DNA of 16,481 nt, from the NCBI GenBank assembly GCA_910585645.1, contig CAJUFP010000105.1, positions 1-16,481 of the forward strand. Reading direction: 5' to 3'. The notes below the pieces were generated by a model. It was not told the DNA's origin and ran no database searches. It was given only the letters and a program-made list of their open reading frames with translations. Made by a program: the position numbers and the translations under genes. Numbering within the stretch: the first letter of the stretch is position 1; every line of letters starts with the position of its first letter. Source of the DNA: an uncultured Hungatella sp. GTDB lineage: Bacteria; Bacillota; Clostridia; Lachnospirales; Lachnospiraceae. Below are positions 1 to 7,727 of this stretch, one piece after another.

Positions 1-152
1 GCATATCTGAACCCGAACGGCACACAGCCTCCCTTCCCTCCCTGGCATCACGACTACCCCCGCCCTTTGCTCACTCAATAATACACCAATTAAATAATTT
101 TGCCATTTTGCGCAAGAAATCGTTCTTAAGCTCCTAAAAGGCAAAAAAATAA
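1..152. other. Left-edge stretch without a recognised gene
   Basis: No reading frame here looks coding. Read on the minus strand, the tRNA-Arg 3' end is followed at once by a short T-rich run (complement of the A-run at 142-148), which could help end tRNA transcription, although I see no convincing separate hairpin. The first 65 bases are C-rich and then become AT-rich. Nothing else is recognisable. Confidence 0.4.
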
Positions 153-224
153 TGCGTCTGAGAGGAATCGAACCTCCGCACATGGCTCCGGAGGCCATTG
201 CTCTATCCACTGAGCTACAGACGC
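153..224 (-). tRNA. tRNA-Arg (anticodon CCG)
   Basis: The reverse complement folds as a complete 72-nt cloverleaf. The acceptor stem is GCGTCTG/CAGACGC with discriminator A, the D stem GCTC/GAGC, the anticodon stem ATGGC/GCCAT around loop CTCCGGA, and the T stem GGAGG/CCTCT around TTCGATT. The loop puts CCG at positions 34-36, so this is the arginine tRNA reading CGG codons. No CCA is encoded; the base following the discriminator is T. It is transcribed divergently from the operon to the right. Confidence 0.97.
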
Positions 225-232
225 ATATCAGT

Positions 233-261
233 ATAATACTATAATTTTTAAGAAGTTGCAA
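233..261 (-). promoter_or_regulatory. Promoter of tRNA-Arg
   Basis: On the minus strand a TTGCAA (-35, at 256-261) is followed after 17 bases by TATTAT (-10, at 233-238). The -10 ends 8 bases before the mature tRNA 5' end, so transcription would start almost at the tRNA, leaving a very short 5' leader. The match to the housekeeping sigma consensus is good; function is inferred. Confidence 0.6.
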
Positions 262-308
262 GCATAAATTTGAAATTTTCATCATTTTTTGTTCTGAGGA
301 AAGTCTTC

Positions 309-332
309 TCATTCGCCATCTCATTCACCATC
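309..332. repeat. Tandem 12-bp repeat, two copies
   Basis: Two adjacent copies of TCATTCRCCATC differ at one base (G at 315, A at 327). They lie about 20 bases upstream of the -35 of the rightward promoter. The pair could be a regulator-binding site, but two short copies may equally be chance. Confidence 0.35.
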
Positions 333-352
333 AGGCCCTCAGGCAGAAGCAG

Positions 353-381
353 TTGCTTTTTAAATCCCTTTTTGTTAGAAT
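353..381 (+). promoter_or_regulatory. Extended -10 promoter of the queA-ligA-metA operon
   Basis: TTGCTT (353-358), a 17-base spacer, then TAGAAT (376-381), preceded by a TG dinucleotide at 373-374 that makes it an extended -10. Predicted transcription start is near 388. The ribosome-binding site of the first gene begins at 402, so the leader is very short. The promoter also rules out a gene start at the TTG at 353, which lies inside the -35. Confidence 0.6.
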
Positions 382-415
382 AGAACAAGACTTGTCTTGC
401 CAGGAGGTGAAGGAT

Positions 416-1282
416 GTGTCAAATCGAAAGAGGGCGGACAAAAAGAAAAAACAGAACAGTGAGATCATGAAGTTTTTAAAGTTTGGGCTGGTTCCGTTGA
501 TTGTTATCCTGCTGATTGCAGTGATCATGGCTGCGGACCATCAGGGGGAAAAGAAACGGAACGATTCTTTGTCGGCAGAGACGCCAGAGGGCAAAGAACC
601 CCAGGATGCAGACAGGACAAAGGATGATCCGGAAACCGAAACTTACGGGGAAACGGATAAAATAGACATGGAGGAGTATGAAGATGGCCGGGGGCAGGCC
701 GAACTTTTGGGCAGCCAGGAGCCGGATCAGGAGCCGCCCGCTGAGATTCTTGATCCGTTTCAACAGCCCCTCCAGCAAGATGTCTTACTGGAGCTGACAG
801 GGCTGGTGCGTCTTTACTGTGAGGCAAAGACAAACTGCGATCCGGAGTTGCTGGCACAGGTGTTCGGGATTAAGGATTGGTCGGAAGAAAGAAAGGAACA
901 GGAGCGGGAAAAGATGGAACTGGTGAAGGCCAGCGTAAAAAGTTATGAGAATATATCCTGCTATTCGGTTCAGGGTCCAAAGACAGGCTCCTATGTGATA
1001 TTCCCTTACTATGAGATACGATATCGGGAGACGGATACATTGGTCCCTGCTGTCAGCTGGGCCTATGTGGAACAGGATGAGAGCGGACAGTATCACATAG
1101 TTGGGGAGACGGATGAAAATACCAAGGAGTACATTCGCAGGGCAGGGGAAAAACCGGAGGTAAAAGCGGTCATAGCTCAGATTCAGGCAAAGCAGCTGCA
1201 GGCCATTGGTTCAGATGAAACTCTGCAGAAGATTTACGGAGACGACAAAGGGTCAGAAGTGATCATCGGAGGGCAGAGATGA
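416..1282 (+). CDS. Membrane-anchored protein with NTF2-like-looking extracellular domain
   Basis: I chose the GTG at 416 because AGGAGGTGA at 402-410 sits 5 bases upstream; the frame is open from 353, but that part overlaps the promoter. The product is 288 residues. Residues 3-19 are strongly basic, about 21-40 form one hydrophobic transmembrane segment (LVPLIVILLIAVIMA), 44-115 are an acidic low-complexity linker, and about 122-275 look globular. The positive-inside rule puts the long C-terminal part outside the cell. That domain has alternating aromatic strands (YVIFPYYEIRYRETD, then SWAYVEQD) suggesting an NTF2-like fold; this is pattern reading, not a search result. It is the first gene of the operon, 33 bases before queA. 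Function unknown. Confidence 0.85.
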   Translation: MSNRKRADKKKKQNSEIMKFLKFGLVPLIVILLIAVIMAADHQGEKKRNDSLSAETPEGKEPQDADRTKDDPETETYGETDKIDMEEYEDGRGQAELLGSQEPDQEPPAEILDPFQQPLQQDVLLELTGLVRLYCEAKTNCDPELLAQVFGIKDWSEERKEQEREKMELVKASVKSYENISCYSVQGPKTGSYVIFPYYEIRYRETDTLVPAVSWAYVEQDESGQYHIVGETDENTKEYIRRAGEKPEVKAVIAQIQAKQLQAIGSDETLQKIYGDDKGSEVIIGGQR

Positions 1283-1315
1283 GTGTAATCCTATAGAAAG
1301 AGGCGCGAAAATAAG

Positions 1316-2341
1316 ATGAATGTATCAGAATTTGATTTTGAACTGCCCCAGGAGCTGATTGCTCAGGATCCCTTGGAGGAGCGGTCGTCCTCCAGGCTGC
1401 TGGTGCTTCATAAGGATACAGGGAAAACAGAGCATAAACGTTTCAGGGATTTAAAATCCTATTTAAGAAAGGGCGACTGTCTGGTAATTAATGACACAAA
1501 GGTGATTCCGGCGCGTCTACATGGCGTCAGGGAAGAAACCGGGGCAAATATAGAGGTTCTTCTTTTAAAGCGCAGGGAAAAAGATGTTTGGGAGACCCTG
1601 GTGAAACCGGGAAAAAAGGCCAGGCCAGGGACAAGGCTCTCCTTTGGAAACGGGCTTTTAAGGGGAACGGTCACGGATGTGGTGGAGGACGGAAACCGCC
1701 TGATACGGTTTTCCTATGAAGGGATTTTTGAGGAGATTCTGGATCAGCTGGGGCAGATGCCTTTGCCGCCCTACATCACCCATGAGCTGAAAGATAAAAC
1801 CCGTTATCAGACAGTATATGCTAAACATGATGGTTCCGCGGCAGCTCCCACGGCAGGACTTCATTTTACAAAGGAACTGTTGAAGGAGATTGAAGATATG
1901 GGGGTGGTCATCGCCCATGTAACCCTCCATGTGGGGCTGGGAACGTTTCGGCCTGTAAAAGCTGAAAATATCCTGGATCATCACATGCATTCCGAGTTTT
2001 ACATGGTGGAGGAGGAAGAGGCAGAGAAGATCAACAGGGCCAAGAGGGCGGGAGGACGGATTATCTGTGTGGGAACTACCAGCTGCCGGACTGTGGAATC
2101 AGCTGCGGGGGAAGATGGAATCCTGAAACCCGGCAGCGGTTGGACGGACATTTTCATTTATCCCGGATATCGGTTTAGGATCCTGGACTGCCTGGTGACC
2201 AATTTTCATTTGCCGGAGTCCACTCTGGTGATGCTGGTTTCCGCGCTGGCCGGGAGGGAGCAGGTGCTGAGCGCCTATGAAGAGGCGGTAAGGGAGAAAT
2301 ATCGCTTTTTTAGCTTTGGGGACGCGATGTACATTGAGTAA
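1316..2341 (+). CDS. queA: S-adenosylmethionine:tRNA ribosyltransferase-isomerase
   Basis: QueA transfers and rearranges the ribosyl group of S-adenosylmethionine onto 7-aminomethyl-7-deazaguanine at the wobble position of tRNAs with GUN anticodons, giving epoxyqueuosine in the cytoplasm. The 341-residue length is normal. Family signatures are intact: the N-terminal FDFELPQELIAQDPLEERSS, NDTKVIPARL at 59-68, GSAAAPTAGLHFT at 173-185, HVTLHVGLGTFRPV at 201-214 and NFHLPEST at 296-303. The ATG at 1316 matches the usual family N-terminus; AGAAAGAGG at 1295-1303 is a plausible but rather distant ribosome-binding site. It is the second gene of the operon, 23 bases before the pseudouridine synthase. 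Identification is secure from the motifs. Confidence 0.97.
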   Translation: MNVSEFDFELPQELIAQDPLEERSSSRLLVLHKDTGKTEHKRFRDLKSYLRKGDCLVINDTKVIPARLHGVREETGANIEVLLLKRREKDVWETLVKPGKKARPGTRLSFGNGLLRGTVTDVVEDGNRLIRFSYEGIFEEILDQLGQMPLPPYITHELKDKTRYQTVYAKHDGSAAAPTAGLHFTKELLKEIEDMGVVIAHVTLHVGLGTFRPVKAENILDHHMHSEFYMVEEEEAEKINRAKRAGGRIICVGTTSCRTVESAAGEDGILKPGSGWTDIFIYPGYRFRILDCLVTNFHLPESTLVMLVSALAGREQVLSAYEEAVREKYRFFSFGDAMYIE

Positions 2342-2364
2342 AGACTGACAGGAGAGCAGCGGAC

Positions 2365-3099
2365 ATGGAAGAGATCCGTCTAAATAAATATTTAAGCGAA
2401 ATGGGCGTTTGTTCCCGCAGGGAGGCGGACCGCCTCATTGAGTCGGGTAAAGTGACGGTGGACGGCGCGCCGGCGCTTATGGGAATGAAGATCAGGAAAG
2501 GCCAGGCGGTGGTCTTAGATGGAAAGCCGGTGGGAGGGATTTTAAGACCAAAGCCGGTGCTTTTGGCGGTAAATAAGCCGAGAGGCGTGGTGTGTACCAC
2601 ATCTGACAAGGACCGGGCCATGAACATTGTGGAGATGGTCGGGTATCAGGAGCGGGTGTATCCGGTAGGGCGGCTGGACAAAGATTCGGAGGGGCTAATC
2701 TTTCTGACCAATCAGGGCCAGCTGGTGAACCGGATCATGCGGGGATCCAATCATCACGAAAAAGAGTATGTGGTTCAGGTCAACAAGCCAGTGACCGAGG
2801 AGTTTGTGAAAAAGATGGAGGCAGGCGTCTGGCTTGGGGAGCTGGATGTGACTACAAAGCCGTGCAGGGTCTTGGTGACAGGGAAACAGGAGTTTCACAT
2901 CACGTTGACTCAGGGACTGAACCGACAGATCCGGCGGATGTGTGAGACATTGGGATACAGCGTCAGGAGCCTTGTCCGCGTCCGTATTATGAATGTGCGT
3001 TTGGGCAATTTAAAGACAGGCGCGTTTCGGAAGGTGACCGGGCAGGAGTATGAGACGCTGACAGAGATGCTGGAGAATGGCAGGAAGTTCAATATTTAG
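2365..3099 (+). CDS. rluF: 23S rRNA pseudouridine synthase, RluF type (RsuA/RluB/E/F family)
   Basis: This enzyme isomerises uridine to pseudouridine in rRNA. Residues 4-55 are an S4 RNA-binding domain (RLNKYLSEMGVCSRREADRL). The catalytic domain has NKPRGVVCTT at 70-79, the signature GRLDKDSEGLIFLTNQG from 102 with catalytic Asp105, and QGLNRQIRRMCETLGY further on. The pattern DKDSEGLIFLTN...IMRGSNHHEKEY...RIMNV resembles E. coli RluF (23S U2604) more than RsuA or RluB, so RluF is the best call, but target position cannot be proved from sequence. The long basic tail of E. coli RluF is absent; at 244 residues it is of ordinary Firmicute length. AGGAGA lies upstream of the ATG. It is 21 bases from ligA in the same operon. 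Confidence 0.93.
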   Translation: MEEIRLNKYLSEMGVCSRREADRLIESGKVTVDGAPALMGMKIRKGQAVVLDGKPVGGILRPKPVLLAVNKPRGVVCTTSDKDRAMNIVEMVGYQERVYPVGRLDKDSEGLIFLTNQGQLVNRIMRGSNHHEKEYVVQVNKPVTEEFVKKMEAGVWLGELDVTTKPCRVLVTGKQEFHITLTQGLNRQIRRMCETLGYSVRSLVRVRIMNVRLGNLKTGAFRKVTGQEYETLTEMLENGRKFNI

Positions 3100-3120
3100 A
3101 AGAAAGAAACGGGGACTGAT

Positions 3121-5130
3121 ATGGATCGGAAATTAGCAAAGACCGATGAAGCAAACAGAGAAAACAGACTGGAGCGGATGAGAGAGCTGACCGCCACACT
3201 GTCAAAGGCGGCAAGGGTGTATTATCAGGAGAGCGGCGAGATCATGAGCAATCTGGAGTATGACAGGCTTTATGACGAGCTGTTGGCTCTGGAGAAGGAG
3301 ACGGGGGTTGTGCTGTCAGGGAGTCCCACCCAGAAGGTGGGATACGAGGTCTTAAGCGATCTTCCCAAGGAGGCCCATCCCACGGCCATGCTCTCCCTGG
3401 ACAAGACCAAGGAGGTGGCGGCTCTTGAGGAGTGGCTGGGGGATCAGGCCGGGCTTTTGTCCTGGAAGCTGGACGGTTTGACCATTGTGCTGACCTATGA
3501 GGGGGGAAGCCTTACAAAGGCCGTCACCAGAGGAAACGGGGAGATCGGGGAGGTGATCACCAACAATGCCAGGGTGTTTGAAAATGTACCCTTGAAGATC
3601 AGTTTTCAGGGGACGCTTACGCTGCGGGGGGAGGCTGTGATCCGGTACTCTGATTTTGAGAACATGAACCGGGAGATTGAGGAGACCCAGGAAAAGTATA
3701 AGAATCCGAGAAATCTGTGCGCCGGCTCTGTGCGGCAGCTGAACAATGAGATCACGGCCCGGCGTCATGTGAATTTTATGGCATTTGCCCTGGTGCAGGC
3801 GGACGGCGTGGATTTTGAAAATTCCAGGACCAGACAGTTTCAGTGGCTGGAGTCTCTGGGGTTCGGGGTAGTGGAGCACCGACATGTGACCAGGGAGAAT
3901 GTGGCGGAGGCGGTGGCGTATTTCGCGGAGGCTGTGAAGGAGTATGATATTCCCTCCGACGGCCTGGTGCTAACCTTTGAGGATATTGCTTACGGGGAGT
4001 CTCTGGGCAGGACAGCCAAATTTCCCAGGAATTCCATTGCGTTTAAGTGGGAGGACGAGATCCGGGAGACCACGCTGTCTTATATCGAATGGAGCCCGTC
4101 CAGAACCGGGCTCATCAACCCGGTGGCGGTGTTTGAGCCGGTGGAGCTGGAGGGGACGACTGTGAGCCGGGCCAGCGTCCACAACATCAGTATTATGGAA
4201 GGTCTGGAGCTGGGAGCGGGGGATACCATCACCGTGTACAAGGCGAACATGATCATTCCTCAGATCGCGGATAATCTGACCAGAAGCGGGGTGAAGGATA
4301 TCCCGAAGATCTGCCCGGTGTGCGGGGGAGATACCCAGCTTCGCCAGGTCAATGACGTGAAGGTTTTGTTTTGCGCGAACCCACAGTGTCAGGCAAAAAA
4401 GATCAAAAGCTTTACCCTGTTTGTCAGCAGGGATGCTTTGAATATTGACGGCCTTTCAGAGGCGACTCTTGAAAAATTTATCGCCGCGGGATTTATCAAA
4501 GAATTTGCGGATATTTTCCATTTGGACGTACACAGAGAGGCGATCATATCCATGGAGGGCTTTGGCCAGAAGTCTTATGAAAAGCTGATCCAGGCCATTG
4601 AGGACAGGAGGCATACCACGCTCATACGAGTGGTGTACGGGCTGGGAGTGGCAGGAATCGGGCTGGCCAACGCCCGGATGCTGTGCCGCCACTTTAAGTA
4701 CGATTTTGACGCCATGCGAAAGGCGGACAGCGAAACTCTTACAGAGGCAGACGGCATTGGCCAGGTATTGGCGGATGCCTGGCGCGAATATTTCGCGGAT
4801 CCCGGGAACCAGAAGATGGTGGACCGGCTTTTGGATCAGCTGATCTTAGAGCCGGTGGAGGAAGAGGAGGAGACCGGGGAATTTGCGGGGATGACCTTTG
4901 TGATCACCGGGTCCGTAAACCATTTTAAAAACCGGAAAGAACTGCAGGCTCTTATTGAATCCAAAGGGGGAAAGGCCACCGGCTCTGTCACCAGCAAGAC
5001 CACCTATCTGATCAATAATGACGTTAAGTCCGCGTCCTCGAAAAACAAGAAAGCCAGGGAATTGGGGATACCGATTTTGTCGGAGGAAGATTTCCTAAAG
5101 CTTTTGGAAGGAGAGTACCATGCCCATTAA
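3121..5130 (+). CDS. ligA: NAD-dependent DNA ligase, divergent LigA
   Basis: LigA seals DNA nicks using NAD+ through an adenylated lysine. Full domain order is present in 669 residues: domain Ia (about 15-60), adenylation domain with KLDG at 116-119 (Lys116 is the adenylated residue), motif III LRGE with Glu171, motif V AFKW with Lys309, OB fold (about 320-390), a four-Cys zinc finger (Cys398, 401, 418, 423), helix-hairpin-helix region (about 430-575) and BRCT domain (about 586-665). By hand alignment to E. coli LigA recalled from memory, several conserved positions differ: His23 is Tyr35, Asp32 is Asn44, TRGDG is TRGNG (136-140) and motif IV Lys290 is Thr285 (DGLVLTF, 280-286). It could be the main ligase of a divergent clade or a second paralogue. 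It overlaps metA by 11 bases. Confidence 0.94.
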   Translation: MDRKLAKTDEANRENRLERMRELTATLSKAARVYYQESGEIMSNLEYDRLYDELLALEKETGVVLSGSPTQKVGYEVLSDLPKEAHPTAMLSLDKTKEVAALEEWLGDQAGLLSWKLDGLTIVLTYEGGSLTKAVTRGNGEIGEVITNNARVFENVPLKISFQGTLTLRGEAVIRYSDFENMNREIEETQEKYKNPRNLCAGSVRQLNNEITARRHVNFMAFALVQADGVDFENSRTRQFQWLESLGFGVVEHRHVTRENVAEAVAYFAEAVKEYDIPSDGLVLTFEDIAYGESLGRTAKFPRNSIAFKWEDEIRETTLSYIEWSPSRTGLINPVAVFEPVELEGTTVSRASVHNISIMEGLELGAGDTITVYKANMIIPQIADNLTRSGVKDIPKICPVCGGDTQLRQVNDVKVLFCANPQCQAKKIKSFTLFVSRDALNIDGLSEATLEKFIAAGFIKEFADIFHLDVHREAIISMEGFGQKSYEKLIQAIEDRRHTTLIRVVYGLGVAGIGLANARMLCRHFKYDFDAMRKADSETLTEADGIGQVLADAWREYFADPGNQKMVDRLLDQLILEPVEEEEETGEFAGMTFVITGSVNHFKNRKELQALIESKGGKATGSVTSKTTYLINNDVKSASSKNKKARELGIPILSEEDFLKLLEGEYHAH

Positions 5131-6037
5131 AATTCAAAAGGGTCTGCCTGCCAAGACGGTGCTGGAGTCGGAAAATATTTTCGTCATGGATGAGGAGCGG
5201 GCTATGAGCCAGGATATCCGGCCTCTGGAGATCCTGATCCTGAACCTGATGCCTGTAAAGGAGGAGACGGAGACCCAGCTTCTGCGGGCATTGTCCAACA
5301 CGCCTCTGCAGATCGACTGTTCCTTTTTGATGCTTAGTACCCACAAGTCTAAGAATACGTCGGCCAGCCATCTCAACAAGTTTTACGTGCCGTTTTCGGA
5401 GATCCGCCACAAGAAGTATGACGGCATGATCATCACAGGGGCTCCGGTGGAGATGATGGAGTTTGAGCAGGTCAATTACTGGCAGGAGCTGACCATGATT
5501 ATGGAGTGGACCAAATCCCATGTTACTTCCACCCTCCACATCTGCTGGGGGGCTCAGGCGGGACTGTACTATCACTATGGGATTCCCAAGTACCAAAGGG
5601 ATAAGAAACTTTCCGGGATCTACAGCCACCGGATTCTGGACGGGAAGGTGCCTCTGGTGCGGGGGATGGATGATTTTATCATGGCTCCCCATTCCCGGTA
5701 TACGGAGGTCAGGAAAAAGGATGTGGCAAAGCACAAGGATCTGCAGATTCTGGCGGAGTCCCGGGAGGCTGGGCTGTTTCTCATCATGAGGCGGGACGGC
5801 AGCCAGATCTTTATTCAGGGCCACCCGGAGTATGACCGCATGACGTTGAGCAATGAGTACCACAGGGATGTGGCCAAAGGGCTTAACCCGGAGATCCCGT
5901 GCAATTATTTTGAGGGAAATGATCCGTTTTCCATGCCGGTTTTGTGCTGGAGAAATATGGCCACCACCCTTTACAGCAACTGGCTGAACTTCTATGTGTA
6001 CCAGGAGACGCCCTATGATCTGTATGGGGGCGGGTGA
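5120..6037 (+). CDS. metA: Homoserine O-acetyltransferase, MetA family
   Basis: MetA-type enzymes acylate homoserine as the first dedicated step of methionine synthesis. At 305 residues it is normal length. The catalytic triad is visible: Cys142 (HICWGAQAG), His235 and Glu237 (IQGHPEYD). Residue 111 is Glu (TGAPVEMMEF), where E. coli has Gly; published work on this family links Glu111 to acetyl-CoA and Gly111 to succinyl-CoA, so O-acetylhomoserine is the predicted product. The start at 5120 lies inside the end of ligA, with AAGGAG at 5107-5112, so translation is probably coupled. I see no SAM riboswitch or T-box before it, so methionine control, if any, must act on the operon or the enzyme. 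It is the last gene of the operon; no clear terminator follows. Confidence 0.96.
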   Translation: MPIKIQKGLPAKTVLESENIFVMDEERAMSQDIRPLEILILNLMPVKEETETQLLRALSNTPLQIDCSFLMLSTHKSKNTSASHLNKFYVPFSEIRHKKYDGMIITGAPVEMMEFEQVNYWQELTMIMEWTKSHVTSTLHICWGAQAGLYYHYGIPKYQRDKKLSGIYSHRILDGKVPLVRGMDDFIMAPHSRYTEVRKKDVAKHKDLQILAESREAGLFLIMRRDGSQIFIQGHPEYDRMTLSNEYHRDVAKGLNPEIPCNYFEGNDPFSMPVLCWRNMATTLYSNWLNFYVYQETPYDLYGGG

Positions 6038-6123
6038 GAAGACAGGATGTCGGATCGTCCAATATTTTTAAGAATAATTTCACAAAAAGAATCAGAAATA
6101 GTTACCCTTTTTGGCCTGGCGTG

Positions 6124-6132
6124 TGGTAAGAT
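6124..6132 (+). promoter_or_regulatory. Possible extended -10 promoter of the surface-protein gene
   Basis: TGGTAAGAT contains an extended -10 (TG at 6124-6125, TAAGAT at 6127-6132). The only -35-like hexamer, TTACCC at 6102-6107, is 19 bases away, so the site would depend on the TG. It predicts a transcript starting near 6139, in keeping with a gene start at 6176 and not at the ATG at 6047. The 138-base gap after metA supports a separate promoter here, but the match is modest. Confidence 0.35.
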
Positions 6133-6175
6133 ACAGATGTTGGAAGAGAAGACGGAAAAAAGGAGGATGAGAGGA

Positions 6176-6883
6176 TTGAGAAAAAGTTGGAAGCAGACAG
6201 TAGCAGCCATGGCGCTGATCCTTGGAGTGGGAACGGCGTTTCCGGCGGCAGCGGCTCCCGGGGATCTGGGGAGCGGTTTTCCCTATACAAGAGACTATGA
6301 GCTGAGCATCAACGATGTGGGCTGGGACGGAGATACGGGGTACGCCCAGTGGACCGAGGCGGAGGACGCCCATCGCTATGAGGTGAAAGTGTACCGGGGA
6401 AAGAATCTTTTGACAAAATCTCCGCTCTACGCCACCATGTTATACTATGACCTGGGAGAGTTTATTACCCAGAAGGGGACCTACACGTTCCAGGTGCGGG
6501 CCGTGTACAGCAATACCCACAGAGGAGAGTGGACAGAGTCCGACGAGTGGGAGGTGGACGAGGAGACTGCCAAGAAGTTTCGGGACTACACAGGAAGGAG
6601 CGCGGCTTCCCAGGACGGGGATGGCGCGGGAGAGTGGGTCAAGGAAGGCAGCAAATGGTGGTACCGCAACCGGGACGGCAGCTATACCACGGAAAACTGG
6701 CAGTACATTGACAATAAATGGTACTATTTTGACAGCCAGGGATACATGGTCACAGGATGGGTAAACTGGAAAGACCACAGCTATTATTGCGGCAAGGACG
6801 GAGCCATGTGGGCAAGCTGCTGGACGCCTGACGGGTATTATGTGGACGGCGACGGCATGTGGGTGTCAGGCTACCATAAATAA
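6176..6883 (+). CDS. Secreted FN3-like protein with cell-wall-binding repeats
   Basis: The frame is open from 6047, but AGGAGG at 6161-6166 fits the TTG at 6176 (9-base spacing); the ATG at 6167 touches the Shine-Dalgarno directly and is a poorer choice. From 6176 the 235-residue product starts with a classic signal peptide (basic RKSWK, hydrophobic core, AFPAAAA, cleavage near residue 27). Residues about 38-128 look like one fibronectin type III-like domain (YAQWTEAEDAHRYEVKVY, then GTYTFQVRAVYS). Residues about 153-235 are aromatic and glycine-rich choline/glucan-binding-type repeats (KWWYRNRDGSY, KWYYFDSQGYMVTGW, YYVDGDGMWVSGY). It should be exported and held on the cell wall, with the FN3-like part as a binding module. 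No catalytic domain is visible; ligand unknown. Confidence 0.88.
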   Translation: MRKSWKQTVAAMALILGVGTAFPAAAAPGDLGSGFPYTRDYELSINDVGWDGDTGYAQWTEAEDAHRYEVKVYRGKNLLTKSPLYATMLYYDLGEFITQKGTYTFQVRAVYSNTHRGEWTESDEWEVDEETAKKFRDYTGRSAASQDGDGAGEWVKEGSKWWYRNRDGSYTTENWQYIDNKWYYFDSQGYMVTGWVNWKDHSYYCGKDGAMWASCWTPDGYYVDGDGMWVSGYHK

Positions 6884-6901
6884 AGAGGAAAGGTTTGGAT
6901 C

Positions 6902-7726
6902 ATGTCAGTAGATAACAGATTTATGATAAAAAGACTGCAGGGGCTGGAGGAGATGTTTGTCTCTTTTGCGCAGACCACCAGGATGCCCTTTGTGGAGTGT
7001 GACGAGGAGACGTTTGACGACCAGGTGTACCTGTTCGCGGATGAGGACGACGCGAAAAACTGGGCCAAGGAGTACGGGGAGAAGAATATCCCGCTGACTA
7101 CGGTAAAAGTGGGCAAGGATCAGATGCTGATGGTTTACACCAGCTTTCATCTCATGGGAGTTAACCGGGTGGTGTTTCACAATGGGGCGGGATTTTCCGG
7201 CCTTCCCCTGGATCAGATCGTGTCCTTAAAGCATCCGGAGGGGGCGAAGGACGGTTTTCCGGGGAAGAATGACACCCTGCAGCTGACCATGATCTATTTT
7301 CTCCAGGAGCTGCGGCGGCCGGGCCAGGACCCCCAGGATCCGGACAGGAGAAGACGTCTCCAGGAGATGGAGCAGGAGATGATGGCCAACTTGGTCCGCT
7401 CCCAGTACATTATGGCCATTGACGTCAGCAAGGTGGAAGGGGAATTTGACCCGAAAAAGCACGGACAGGATATTCAGATCCCCTATGTGAAGAATGGGGA
7501 GGGGGAGATCTACCAGCCGCTGTTTTCCGATATGTGGGAGTTTCAGAAGTTTAACAGGAACAACGCGTCGAAATTCCGGGTGGTAACCGTGCCGTTTAAA
7601 GGGCTTTTGCCTTCCCTGATCAAGGATGCCAGGGGCTATATCTTAAACCCGGCCGGCGTCAGCCTCATACTCCTTCGGGATCGGCTAAAGGTTATGGGGG
7701 AGCAGTCGGAGGAAAACGGGAATTAA
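6902..7726 (+). CDS. SseB-family protein
   Basis: The 274-residue cytoplasmic protein carries an SseB-type domain in its C-terminal half (about 163-262): IYQPLFSDMWEFQKF, KFRVVTVPFKGLLPSLI and the signature GYILNPAGVSLIL. The N-terminal half (about 29-110) has a similar rhythm (QVYLFADEDDAKNWA, LPLDQIV), so it may be a diverged second copy, joined by a charged segment (141-160) rich in Arg, Asp and Glu. SseB was named for enhanced serine sensitivity in E. coli, and no enzymatic function is established. The ATG at 6902 follows GAGGAAAGG at suitable spacing. Eighteen bases separate it from the surface-protein gene, and its stop is one base from recQ, so it is probably co-transcribed with recQ. 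Confidence 0.85.
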   Translation: MSVDNRFMIKRLQGLEEMFVSFAQTTRMPFVECDEETFDDQVYLFADEDDAKNWAKEYGEKNIPLTTVKVGKDQMLMVYTSFHLMGVNRVVFHNGAGFSGLPLDQIVSLKHPEGAKDGFPGKNDTLQLTMIYFLQELRRPGQDPQDPDRRRRLQEMEQEMMANLVRSQYIMAIDVSKVEGEFDPKKHGQDIQIPYVKNGEGEIYQPLFSDMWEFQKFNRNNASKFRVVTVPFKGLLPSLIKDARGYILNPAGVSLILLRDRLKVMGEQSEENGN

Positions 7727-7727
7727 C

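Noticed and set aside
153..224. tRNA-Arg as an integration site for a mobile element
   Set aside because: No second copy of the tRNA 3' end and no integrase is visible in the window, and the genes on its right are core functions.
353..415. Upstream TTG start for the first operon gene
   Set aside because: The TTG is inside the -35 hexamer, whereas the GTG at 416 has a near-perfect Shine-Dalgarno.
5024..5863. 279-codon minus-strand frame across ligA and metA
   Set aside because: It lies antisense to two intact recognised genes and its translation has no family motif.
6038..6062. Terminator after metA
   Set aside because: The weak GGAT...GTCC pairing before a short T-run is too unstable to call.
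6047..6175. ATG at 6047 as start of the surface-protein gene
   Set aside because: It would place about 43 residues before the signal peptide and precedes the likely promoter; the TTG at 6176 has the proper AGGAGG spacing.
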